10,398 bases of DNA from Cephalothrix simula (taxonomy: Eukaryota; Nemertea; Palaeonemertea; Archinemertea; Cephalotrichidae): contig JAXIUW010225285.1 of NCBI GenBank assembly GCA_035591015.1, forward strand, positions 1 through 10,398, read 5' to 3'. Each line of letters begins with the position of its first letter. Positions within the stretch are counted from its first letter, which is position 1. The notes under the pieces were generated by a model. The model ran no database searches, was not told the origin of the DNA, and was given only the letters and a program-made list of their open reading frames with translations. Positions 1 to 6,718 of this stretch are shown here, one piece after another. Position numbers and translations under genes: made by a program.

Positions 1-5
1 TTCTA

Positions 6-46
6 AAACTGTAACCCTTCAATTCTTTATGCAACACTGTAACCCC
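6..46. repeat. Short direct repeat ACTGTAACCC, two copies
   Basis: ACTGTAACCC occurs at 8-17 and again at 36-45, a 28-bp period, with weak similarity in the bases just upstream of each copy. It lies at the window edge, so it may be the end of a longer tandem array that continues outside. Two short copies alone are close to what chance could give. Confidence 0.35.
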
Positions 47-136
47 GAGCTACGACCCCAACAGCGACGCCGCTGATTTGCCTACACATTTGTTCACGTT
101 TTGATACACTGCACAGTTTTATATGTAGAGTTATAG

Positions 137-231
137 CATGGTATTTTGGGGCCATACGAGGCATTTGGGAACGAGGGGCGGCAGCCCAGAGTGCGGTACT
201 GCCTCGTATGGCCCCCAAAAGTCATGGTATT
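137..231. mobile_element. Tiny foldback (MITE-like) element with 9-bp flanking direct repeat
   Basis: The perfect direct repeat CATGGTATT flanks the unit at 137-145 and 223-231. Just inside lie inverted arms: TTGGGGCCATACGAGGCA ends at 163, and TGCCTCGTATGGCCCCCAA starts at 200. Counted over 27 bp (137-163 against 200-226) about 23 positions pair, and the inner 12 bp pair perfectly. The loop (164-199) is GC-rich. An 8-9 bp target duplication is characteristic of hAT (8 bp) and Mutator-like (about 9 bp) DNA transposons, so this could be a non-autonomous derivative of either. The right arm carries two extra bases (221-222) before the repeat, so the ends are not fully symmetric. No coding capacity is present. 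Without the flanking repeat it could simply be a genomic hairpin. Confidence 0.6.
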
Positions 232-429
232 ATTAATTTATGAAACTACTGTTTACCCGCTTTGATCTATTAAATTGCTTTTTTAAATCTGCTAAATAGG
301 TAAATGTTTTATAAATGCTGCAATACTGCACTGAATTTGATAGAAAAATATCAGCCATTGTATAAACAGCTACCTTTGAGTATAGTGAGGGAGGTCGCTA
401 ATTCTACAGGCTACATTAGGCTTATTGTA
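232..429. other. AT-rich spacer between two foldback elements
   Basis: I see no open frame, strong hairpin or repeat in these bases. The only short pattern is a run of interrupted A/T tracts. It separates the small hairpin element from the larger one. Confidence 0.6.
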
Positions 430-1129
430 TACACAAATGGATGGAAAAATTGGATGAGGCATAGTTAAATGTAAAAATTTTGCCCCCCCCCCCGCCGAGA
501 TCTCCTAGAAGAGGCATCGGAACCCCTTAATCCTATACATTTTTTGAAAGGGCATGAAAAGTTAGAAACCATGGGAGGTTATTAAAATTTTAGCCCCACA
601 TGGTGGGGAGCGGTGGCGCAAAATGTGCAAAAAATTCGAAAACAGACCAAGTCCCACTGGTCGTTTGTTAAGGGAACCCCTCGAATCGTTCGGATTAGAC
701 CAAACACTAGAATACCGGGTTCCTAGGCGCAAAATTGTCATATTTATTTCAATGCACATATGGGATCATATGACCTTGACCAACCCCCACGGGTCACCTA
801 ATATTATTAGGGACCTAAAATTTGCGTCATTTAGTATGCTCAATGGTATGCTTGGTATGCCAAACAACCTATTGTAGCTAGTTTTGGTCTAACCCGAAAG
901 ATTCGAGGGTTTCCCTTAACATCCGACCACTAAAAGTAGGACTTAGTCTATTTTCGAATTTTTTATACATTTTGCGCCACCGCTCCCCACCAGATGGGGC
1001 ATAAATTTTAAAACCCTTCCATGGTGTGTAACTTTTCATGCCCCTTCCAAAAATGTATAGGGTTCTCGACGGGGGCCGAAATTTTTACATTTCACTGTAC
1101 CTCATCCAATTTTTTCATCCATTTGTGTA
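430..1129. mobile_element. 700-bp foldback DNA-transposon derivative (MITE) with TA ends
   Basis: The two ends are inverted copies. Bases 430-478 pair with 1129-1081 at 45 of 49 positions, starting TACACAAATGGATG. Deeper in the arms, 601-626 and 967-992 are perfect reverse complements over 26 bp (TGGTGGGGAGCGGTGGCGCA onward). The homology continues with small gaps to about 710 on the left and 878 on the right, leaving a loop of about 167 bp. TA sits at both boundaries (430-431 and 1128-1129), which fits a TA target duplication as in Tc1/mariner-type elements. Because TA is its own reverse complement, this is suggestive only. No transposase is encoded; an 84-codon open frame across 623-877 lies mostly in arm and loop and looks like chance. 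The left arm carries an 11-base C run at 483-493. The copies in the two arms have diverged visibly, so the insertion is not recent. The superfamily is inferred. Confidence 0.85.
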
Positions 1130-2120
1130 GATTGAAAATCCTCTACTGAACCAAGTATTTATCATTACTTAGTATTTTAGTTTTTTTCTTATTGGTGTTG
1201 ATTTTTTTTTCTAAGACGTTGCTATGCAAATTAGCAAGCAAACAAATCACTTAAATACCACAGTGACGAAAAATAAAATAGATAATGATGATCCTCTTTC
1301 GAAAAAGGATTCATTTTAACCAAGTTAAGAGTTCATGGGATATTTGGACTATCTTTTTCTCATGTATTCTTCAAATAGGAGAATCTAACCTCCCAAAACA
1401 TTTATCAATATACACCTGCAAAATTCAGTGCCTAATGAGGCGAAATTGTTACTGAGTTGAAATCACTACAGGGAAATTACGCATCACCAAATCATGAATG
1501 AACCTACGAATTTTACGAATTTCCAATCGCAGTCGAATTTCATTGGTTCTGACATTTAAAATCGTAGTTAAAATGGCGCCGGGGTGAAAACATATGTTAG
1601 GGATAATTAGCGCGGATTAATACAAGGTTTTAGCAGGTGTAAAATTGGTGTAAGAATACTAGACCAATTATCACGAAAGTAGGAACTAAAGCCATCTGCC
1701 GAGCTCGAAAATTCAAATTCAAAATGGCATTTAAATCGAATTCAAATCAACAATACTTATCTATCACTATGGCATAAGGATACTAATACACAAGGCATGA
1801 TTCGCCACTTAAATAATTAAGCTTTAATTATAATAATTTAGCAATAAATGTAATAGCAATCTGTTGCTTTTACTGTATCATGTTGAATAATCAAGACGAA
1901 ATCCTACTTCCTCAAAAATTAATATTCGAACTAAAAATTAAAATGGTGCTTCCCAAAATGTCAAAAAATGATTGATATAAAGAAACAATGCCATGGTTTC
2001 CTGGTGTCATTATTCCAGTAACGCAACGTCGACAAATAGATTTAAATCCATCCCTTAATTACACATTAATTAACATGGCATCATTCATTTTAGTCCACAT
2101 CTGAATTTTCTAACCTTAGT
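1130..2120. other. AT-rich non-coding stretch
   Basis: There is no open frame of 60 codons or more and no clear repeat. Scattered short motifs include an octamer ATGCAAAT at 1224-1231, inside a nearly symmetric GCTATGCAAATTAGC. There is also AAAATGGCGCC at 1570-1580, which resembles the core bound by YY1-type zinc-finger proteins in animals. ATTCAAAT-like words recur around 1710-1750. Each motif is short enough to arise by chance. The T-rich run around 1180-1212 is low complexity. Confidence 0.5.
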
Positions 2121-2139
2121 TTTTTTTATTTGCACTTAG

Positions 2140-2312
2140 ACTGGCTGGACCAGATATCCGAATACTTAGCAAAAATAACTGGGAATAGGGAAAAAGAAAC
2201 AAAAAAAAAAACAATAAGGCTCAAAGCAAAAAGTACACGCACAAGTTCCGCACTACAGCATTTGCGCAATCGCTTTTCAGCAGTTTTGTATAAAAATAAA
2301 GCCGAAATTTAA
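2140..2312 (+). CDS. Possible 3'-terminal coding exon, unknown product
   Basis: A splice-acceptor-like signal precedes this frame: a CTAAC branch-point-like word at 2110-2114, a T-rich tract at 2120-2131, and CACTTAG ending at 2139. From 2142 the frame is open for 56 residues to a TAA at 2310-2312. The first part (WLDQISEYLAKITG) could form an amphipathic helix. It is followed by a very basic Lys/Arg-rich segment (KETKKKTIRLKAKSTRTS) and a C-terminus LQHLRNRFSAVLYKNKAEI. I do not recognise any family. An AATAAA lies at 2295-2300, inside the frame, which does not suit a 3' exon ending here unless another signal lies downstream. No matching upstream exon is visible. A 56-codon open run is within chance in AT-rich DNA, so the acceptor context is the main support. 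Confidence 0.22.
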
Positions 2313-2338
2313 CAAAATGATGTTCATTTTCTGTTATG

Positions 2339-2371
2339 CCGTATCAATCAAAACATTCTGCTTTGATACGG
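2339..2371. repeat. Perfect 9-bp hairpin CCGTATCAA/TTGATACGG
   Basis: CCGTATCAA at 2339-2347 is an exact reverse complement of TTGATACGG at 2363-2371, with a 15-base AT-rich loop. It begins 27 bases after the stop of the possible exon. It could form an RNA stem-loop if transcribed. It does not match the histone 3' stem-loop. Function unknown. Confidence 0.5.
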
Positions 2372-2469
2372 TGGATATCTTAATTAATTTACAGTGTCAC
2401 ACAATTTATATGAATCGTTTTTTGTGGCATCGCTCACAAAAAAGGTATTATTATCTTAAATTGCCAGTC

Positions 2470-2880
2470 CAAAATGACTCAATTGGCTAAGCACACATCG
2501 GCGCGTTAATATCATTGATTTTTCAATTTAGCTGCGGAAGAGCGTCAATGATGCTAAAATCGTTAACGATTATAGCGATTAGCAATTGAGCCGTAGTCAA
2601 TTCATCATACTCCTATTCATAACTAGATGAAGGCATCTGACACTCGCTACATCTGGTACGGCGTTTAAGAGATAAGCGCCAGTTTATCTATTAACCACAA
2701 AGGCACCTTTCCGCAAAGGGGCAGTTCCGGGGAGCCACGAAACCATCCGATAAGCCCCGAGTGATTCCGAATTAAGTCCCGCACGAATATGCAAATCACT
2801 AAAGCGGAAAGGATGGGACCGATTATTGTCAAATACGATAATGAATTTGAAATTAGCGAAAATCATTAGAGCTCGTTCAC
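2470..2880. promoter_or_regulatory. Candidate regulatory block: AP-1-like, CCAAT-like, octamer and homeodomain-type motifs
   Basis: This block is less AT-repetitive and more complex than its surroundings. It contains TGACTCA (AP-1-like) at 2475-2481 and ATTGGCT (inverted CCAAT-like) at 2482-2488. A strong palindrome at 2553-2576 is centred on GTTAAC. An octamer ATGCAAAT lies at 2789-2796, with a SOX-like ATTGT core at 2825-2829. Several ATTA-type homeodomain words sit at 2840-2870. Such clusters occur in animal enhancers. None of these motifs is diagnostic alone, and the enhancer reading is inference. A 60-codon reverse frame at 2684-2866 has no recognisable protein and is probably chance. 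Confidence 0.3.
2553..2576. repeat. 24-bp near-perfect palindrome centred on GTTAAC
   Basis: GCTAAAATCGTTAACGATTATAGC is self-complementary except for one mismatched pair (fifth position from each end). The inner 14 bases at 2558-2571, AATCGTTAACGATT, form a perfect palindrome. It has no loop, so it suits a dimeric DNA-binding protein better than an RNA hairpin. The binding factor is unknown. Confidence 0.7.
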
Positions 2881-3160
2881 ATCAACAGAAAGTTAAGAGG
2901 TGTCTGTAATCCATGAAGTGTATAAAATGTCTGGGAGAAAATGATTGCAAAATCGTTAATACGACAAATTTGAGTGATTATAGAAGAGATCATTTTATGG
3001 CGAACGTCAGAAAAATATGAATTACCAAAGTCATTAAAAAGAATATAAAAACATTAAATTTTGATAAAGATGCTTGATAAATCGATACAAAAGGTCATTA
3101 AAAATGTAAAGGGGTTTATTTTTGGGCAAAATATAAAAGTTATTTTATCATTTTTACACC
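2881..3160. other. AT-rich spacer
   Basis: The only visible pattern is GTCATTAAAAA, which appears twice (near 3030 and 3093) within A-rich sequence. I see no gene or hairpin. Confidence 0.5.
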
Positions 3161-4045
3161 GTGTCCCCAAAGTCGCGGTATGAAAGTCGGTATTAAGAGT
3201 AGACTGAAAAATGTTATGAAAACGGACCGGGGGAAAACGGTTGCCATTTTATGGACCTGATTTTGAAAAAAATCTACTGAACGTCCTGTTTCGAGATACG
3301 CGCACATGCAGTCTACCAGTCTAGTCGGTCTACCTAAAAATTCTGCACATGCGTAATTCGGAAATCTAACAGCACAATTTTCTTATATTTCATGAAGGTC
3401 TAAAAACCATTCTCGAGTTGTTTGAAAAACAACCGGGGGGGGGGGTTAACTGATATAGGAAAGTGACGAGGGTGTGCCGCTGGATTTTTGAAATCCTGAC
3501 CTTAAATAATTTTTATATTTTGAGAAAATTTCACCCCTACTTACTTTTGTAGGCTTAGAAATGCCTTTTCGTAGCACAATAAGTCGTATAATTGACAATA
3601 TTTTTAATTTTTACCCCAAAATTTTGATATGGCTGACCGAAAATACTTAGCAAAAGTTGAAATGTTATATCTAAAGGTACTTTTCGGCTATAAAATTTTC
3701 CAAAAACATACCCCTTTTCAGCGGCACATCCCGGCCAACATTTAGTATTAAGTTACCACTCCCCCCCCCGGGGAAAATTGCACGATAGTTACACATGTGC
3801 ATTTTAAAACTCAAGAAAGATGGGATTTACCTTCGATGTGTATTTTTTGCATATAGAAATAGCCCCTAATTAAGCAAATGGAACTGTTTGATTTTCACAG
3901 GCCTATTTTCAGCACTGCGCATTTGCGTATATAAAAAACCTGCCATTAGCCGATTTAAAAATACTAGTAGGCTCAGCAAACCGCGACTAATTACACCTAA
4001 AATCACCATCTTTATAAAAAAAGGCCGAGGGTACACCGCGTATTA
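3160..4045. repeat. Degenerate inverted repeat bounded by long G and C runs
   Basis: The clearest arms are 3433-3481 and 3720-3774. The left reads CCGGGGGGGGGGG, then about 27 bases, then GAGGGTGTGCCGCTG. The right, reversed, reads CCCCGGGGGGGGGG, then about 36 bases, then GGGATGTGCCGCTG. The spacer of about 240 bp is AT-rich. Weaker echoes outward (TGCACATG-type words, and AGTCGCGGT near 3171 against its reverse complement near 3980) suggest an older, larger foldback of about 0.9 kb. Those outer limits are uncertain. The G run (3435-3445) is 11 bases and the C run (3761-3769) is 9 bases. A decayed transposon is the simplest reading. I see no terminal duplication or coding sequence. Confidence 0.45.
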
Positions 4046-4220
4046 TTTATCTTTACGATAGAATTTTTCAAACTTTTTTTATCGCGAGAACATCAAATTG
4101 TATTTTTAGTAACATGCTTTCGGGTTTGATCATCACACGAAAATGTATAATTTTGCATTGAGCTCAGGCAAGCGAATTCAATATAATTCCCGATGAAATT
4201 GAAAGGTCATCACTTGACAC

Positions 4221-4320
4221 TTGACAGAAACCGGAAAAGAGTCGTACGCAAAAAGTAATCGTAGCAAAAGAAATCAGTTTTGTTGCAAAAGAGCCAAAAA
4301 GCATTTCCGATAACTGTCAA
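4221..4320. repeat. Imperfect 19-bp inverted repeat
   Basis: TTGACAGAAACCGGAAAAG at 4221-4239 pairs with 4302-4320 at 15 of 19 positions; the outer TTGACAG is perfect. The spacer contains GCAAAAGA twice. It could be the ends of a very small decayed element or a chance foldback. No flanking duplication is evident. Confidence 0.4.
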
Positions 4321-4589
4321 TCTTTCTTAACTGATTTGAGGACTTTGTGACATCCATACGGGTAATAAAAGACATAAAATTTCATGCACATTGTACATGT
4401 GTAATTTTTTATTGCATTTAATACGAGTAATCTTTTATCAATGTTTATTGTCATGTAGTATCAGCTTGGTATTCTACTAGTGTAATAACACAAAATCAAT
4501 AATATTACTACGCCGACAGCTCTTCTGTTTAGCGGGAAAAAAAGACATTAAATACAATCTATAAGCCCCTCGTGCTTTTTTCAGTTATA

Positions 4590-4830
4590 CACCAGAACAC
4601 TCGTGATATAATTCATATCAATCACCAGAGAGTGTGTTATATATATTGTATCGAATACGTGTGAGGTAATAAAACCCTAAATAATATCTTGTATTTTGAT
4701 GTCACAATACTGACTACCATCGATTACGTCATGATGATGGAGGGTCTCTAGAGATATCACTCTAGGGATTTTTGTTATATCACAATGTGATTGGTTAAAG
4801 ACCATCTACGTCATCAAAAAGTTGTTCGAT
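4590..4830. promoter_or_regulatory. CRE-like/CCAAT motif cluster within a weak foldback
   Basis: A diverged direct repeat, ACCATC(GATT/T)ACGTCAT, occurs at 4716-4732 and 4801-4813. Each copy carries the CRE-like core TACGTCAT. An inverted CCAAT box (GATTGG, 4789-4794) sits just upstream of the second copy, next to TCACAATGTGA (4780-4790), which is nearly palindromic. CTAGAGATATCACTCTAG at 4748-4765 is a near-palindrome. The reverse complement of 4773-4797 also resembles 4590-4613 (GTGATATAA shared), hinting at a decayed foldback about 240 bp long. The motifs are seen in the sequence. Promoter or enhancer activity is inferred, and a transposon remnant is an equal alternative. Confidence 0.3.
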
Positions 4831-4889
4831 TACTCAATCGTGATCAGCGTGACAGCTACCAAGGTACACATGTACATAAAATGTATATC

Positions 4890-4896
4890 TATAAAA
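4890..4896 (+). promoter_or_regulatory. TATA-box-like TATAAAA
   Basis: TATAAAA lies about 80 bases after the second CRE-like site and about 95 after the inverted CCAAT box. It could define a start near 4920. In DNA this AT-rich such a word is expected often, so only the combination with the upstream motifs makes it worth listing. Confidence 0.2.
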
Positions 4897-4980
4897 TCGA
4901 GTGAGATCAAAAACATGTATTAGACATAACTAAATGCATTATTTTCAATAGATTTTCCACTTGATTAACGCATCTTATAT

Positions 4981-5255
4981 TACTGTACATGTACATGGTT
5001 TGAAAATACACTCGAATACATTTTTTTCTAAATTTTTTCTGCGTCAGTTCCATTCAATTTTTATTTGAAAACAAAAAATTATATGTTAAAAAGTACAAAA
5101 GTACACTTCACACTTTATTCGACACAATGTATGAAAATCGTTGTACTCGTTTGGCGATTACATGTAATATCTTTGATATATCCATGATTTTAGCCAAACT
5201 CGTGCAACGATATTTATTGTATCTTTTTTCAAACCATGCGATACATGTATATACA
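4981..5255. repeat. Nested inverted repeats rich in ACATGTA
   Basis: The outer arms are 4981-5007 (TACTGTACATGTACATGGTT onward) and 5224-5255, whose reverse complement reads GTATACATGTATCGCATGGTTTGAAAA with small gaps. Inside lies a second foldback at about 5118-5230: AATCGTTGTACTCGTTTGGC (5136-5155) against AGCCAAACTCGTGCAACGAT (5192-5211), about three quarters paired, with pairing extending into the flanks. ACATGTA palindromes recur at 4868, 4985 and 5242. The nesting suggests a decayed foldback element with another inside it. Boundaries are approximate and no target duplication is seen. Confidence 0.45.
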
Positions 5256-5275
5256 ATATTCTTTTTATTTCTCAG

Positions 5276-5351
5276 TCCCGAGATCCGAGCTTGTTCCACT
5301 TTTAAGATCGAACCGGCGCGGATGGATTTTGAAATTAAATGCTACAGCTAA
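5276..5351 (+). CDS. Possible small terminal coding exon, unknown product
   Basis: A strong-looking acceptor precedes it: a pyrimidine-rich tract at 5258-5273 followed by CTCAG ending at 5275. From 5277 the frame reads PEIRACSTFKIEPARMDFE and continues IKCYS to a TAA at 5349-5351, 24 residues in all. Its base composition is less AT-rich than the flanks, which is typical of exons. The same frame is open back to an ATG near 5129, giving 74 residues. That upstream part runs through the foldback at 5118-5230 and is hydrophobic and low complexity, so I favour the exon reading over a single-exon gene. No family is recognised, and a chance acceptor plus a short open run is quite possible. Confidence 0.2.
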
Positions 5352-5425
5352 AAATTATGTCGTCTCAAAATAATTATAACAATGAATGGCTTCTGTAGCA
5401 CACTGATAAGATTAATGTCAAATTT

Positions 5426-5486
5426 ATTCAGGAATTCAGAAAATTGTTTTTAATGGCTCAATATCCTGAATCCTGATTCCTGAATC
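5426..5486. repeat. TCCTGAA tandem triplet and inverted partner
   Basis: Three consecutive 7-bp units TCCTGAA, TCCTGAT, TCCTGAA occupy 5464-5484. The reverse complement TTCAGGA lies upstream in ATTCAGGAATTCAG (5426-5439), so 5426-5435 and 5476-5485 are perfect 10-bp inverted repeats. This gives a short foldback of about 60 bp. It may be a simple-sequence expansion or the remnant of a small element. Confidence 0.6.
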
Positions 5487-5520
5487 TTAAATTAAGCGAT
5501 GGTACAAAATGACGTTTATG

Positions 5521-5854
5521 TCACATTTTTTCATAATACAAAGAAATGTGCAATTTTAAGGATATGATAGCCCTTAAAATTTGGCTTTCGTGATTTATCG
5601 ATTGATTCTGGTTGCTAGTATACTGATACATGTATAGAAAAATTGGCAGAACGCTAGAAGGGGCATACGGCTTATGTTTTAAAGGCCGCCAGCCCTTAAT
5701 TTCAAAAAGTAAGAAAAAAGTTTTGAAAATATTTTCAGATTCCTTGAAAATTCTTATACATCGGCCAAAATCAATCTGCGACGTTAGAACACTTTCACGG
5801 GTTTTCGGCACGAATCTCCAGACCATAAAAGAATGTTTTTTCAAACCTTTTTAA
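5521..5854. other. Stretch open on both strands, no recognisable protein
   Basis: A 74-codon forward frame (5630-5854) overlaps a 107-codon reverse frame (5521-5844), the longest in the window. Neither shows a motif, domain or signal I recognise; both are rich in Lys, Phe, Ile and Ser as random AT-rich frames are. With stops at roughly 7 per cent of codons, one run of about 100 codons in six frames of 10 kb is near the chance expectation. I do not call a gene here. Confidence 0.3.
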
Positions 5855-6686
5855 TGAAAAAAGAAAATTCATTAGTGCAGTGACAAGATTAGCCGCAAAG
5901 CATACACTTTCATCTATTCTAAATGGCTGCTGATGCAGTATCAAAACTATCTACCACGCTGATATTTCGACAAATTAGAAGTATTTCTGAGAAATTTTTG
6001 AGATGCTTCTTGGTAGCTGCAACGCGTGGCATCAGGGAAATACTTTGAAATTGCACAGAAGTCGCTTTTGGAAATCAGGATGCGCATTCTCCTAAAAAGT
6101 AGCGACCTACGACCTTGCATATACGACGTAACAATCTCAACCTCTATTTTTGGGGCCGATTCATCGTATTGGTGGTAAAATTTAAGCCATTTAAGGGGTT
6201 CTTTTTAACCAATTTCCATAAACCCGGTTCATTCACTTTAATGCCTCTCAATTGCATCATTTAGGTACTAATTTTTTGCCTGATATTCGGAAAAAATCAC
6301 ATAAATTGGCCCCAGCAGCACTAAAAGCCCCCGCGCGGAATTTTTTTGAGCGGAAACCCTTCTTTGCCTCGCTTTGCCTGACACTTTAACACATCCCCCC
6401 AGAAATGTTTTCGCCCCATATGCACCTGGGCTCCAGAAGGGAAAAACTGGCCGATACGATACATTTTGGGTAAGGCTAAGGATTGCTGTGAATTTGGGCT
6501 ATTGCAATTGGAACATCTAAAAAAACTAAATTAAAAATTAAATTATTATAATTTAGCGTATATTTTGTCAAAGTGACGCGACTATTGACTCCAATTTTCC
6601 GAATATTTTCAAAGGGCTGGCGTTTTCATTTTTTTAATGTCTTGGTCATGCCTCAGGGAAAATTAGAGCGTGCCTCACCTGGCAGC
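5855..6686. other. Non-coding stretch, slightly less AT-rich
   Basis: No gene is supported. A 41-codon ATG frame lies at 5923-6048 and begins MAADAVSKLS, but it has a poor Kozak base at -3 (T) and no recognised similarity. TGGAAATCAGG at 6069-6079 matches the repeat core found near 9112. C/G-richer patches (6310-6470) contain GGCCGAT twice, near 6155 and 6451, without clear repeat structure. Confidence 0.4.
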
Positions 6687-6718
6687 AGACAGATCTTCAT
6701 GTAATGATGATCTTGTCT
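6687..6718. repeat. Hairpin, 14-15 bp arms, 3-base loop
   Basis: AGACAGATCTTCAT (6687-6700) pairs with ATGATGATCTTGTCT (6704-6718) with one bulged base and one mismatch. The loop is GTA. It is too short for an animal pre-miRNA (usually about 60-80 bases). It could be a cruciform or protein-binding site; function unknown. Confidence 0.5.

Noticed and set aside
27-218. 63-codon reverse frame over the small hairpin element
   Set aside because: It overlaps the foldback at 137-231 and has no domain or splice support.
623-877. 84-codon forward frame
   Set aside because: It lies in the arm and loop of the 430-1129 foldback element, shows no recognisable protein, and its reverse-complement arm is not open in the equivalent way.
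2684-2866. 60-codon reverse frame
   Set aside because: No recognised family. The segment is better explained as complex non-coding sequence with binding-site-like words.
5282-5345. Possible tRNA T-arm (GGTTCGATC on the minus strand)
   Set aside because: The flanking bases do not pair into a T-stem, and no D-arm, anticodon arm or acceptor stem is present.
5521-5844. 107-codon reverse frame, longest in the window
   Set aside because: Its length is near the chance expectation for AT-rich DNA, its composition is like random sequence, and no motif is recognised.
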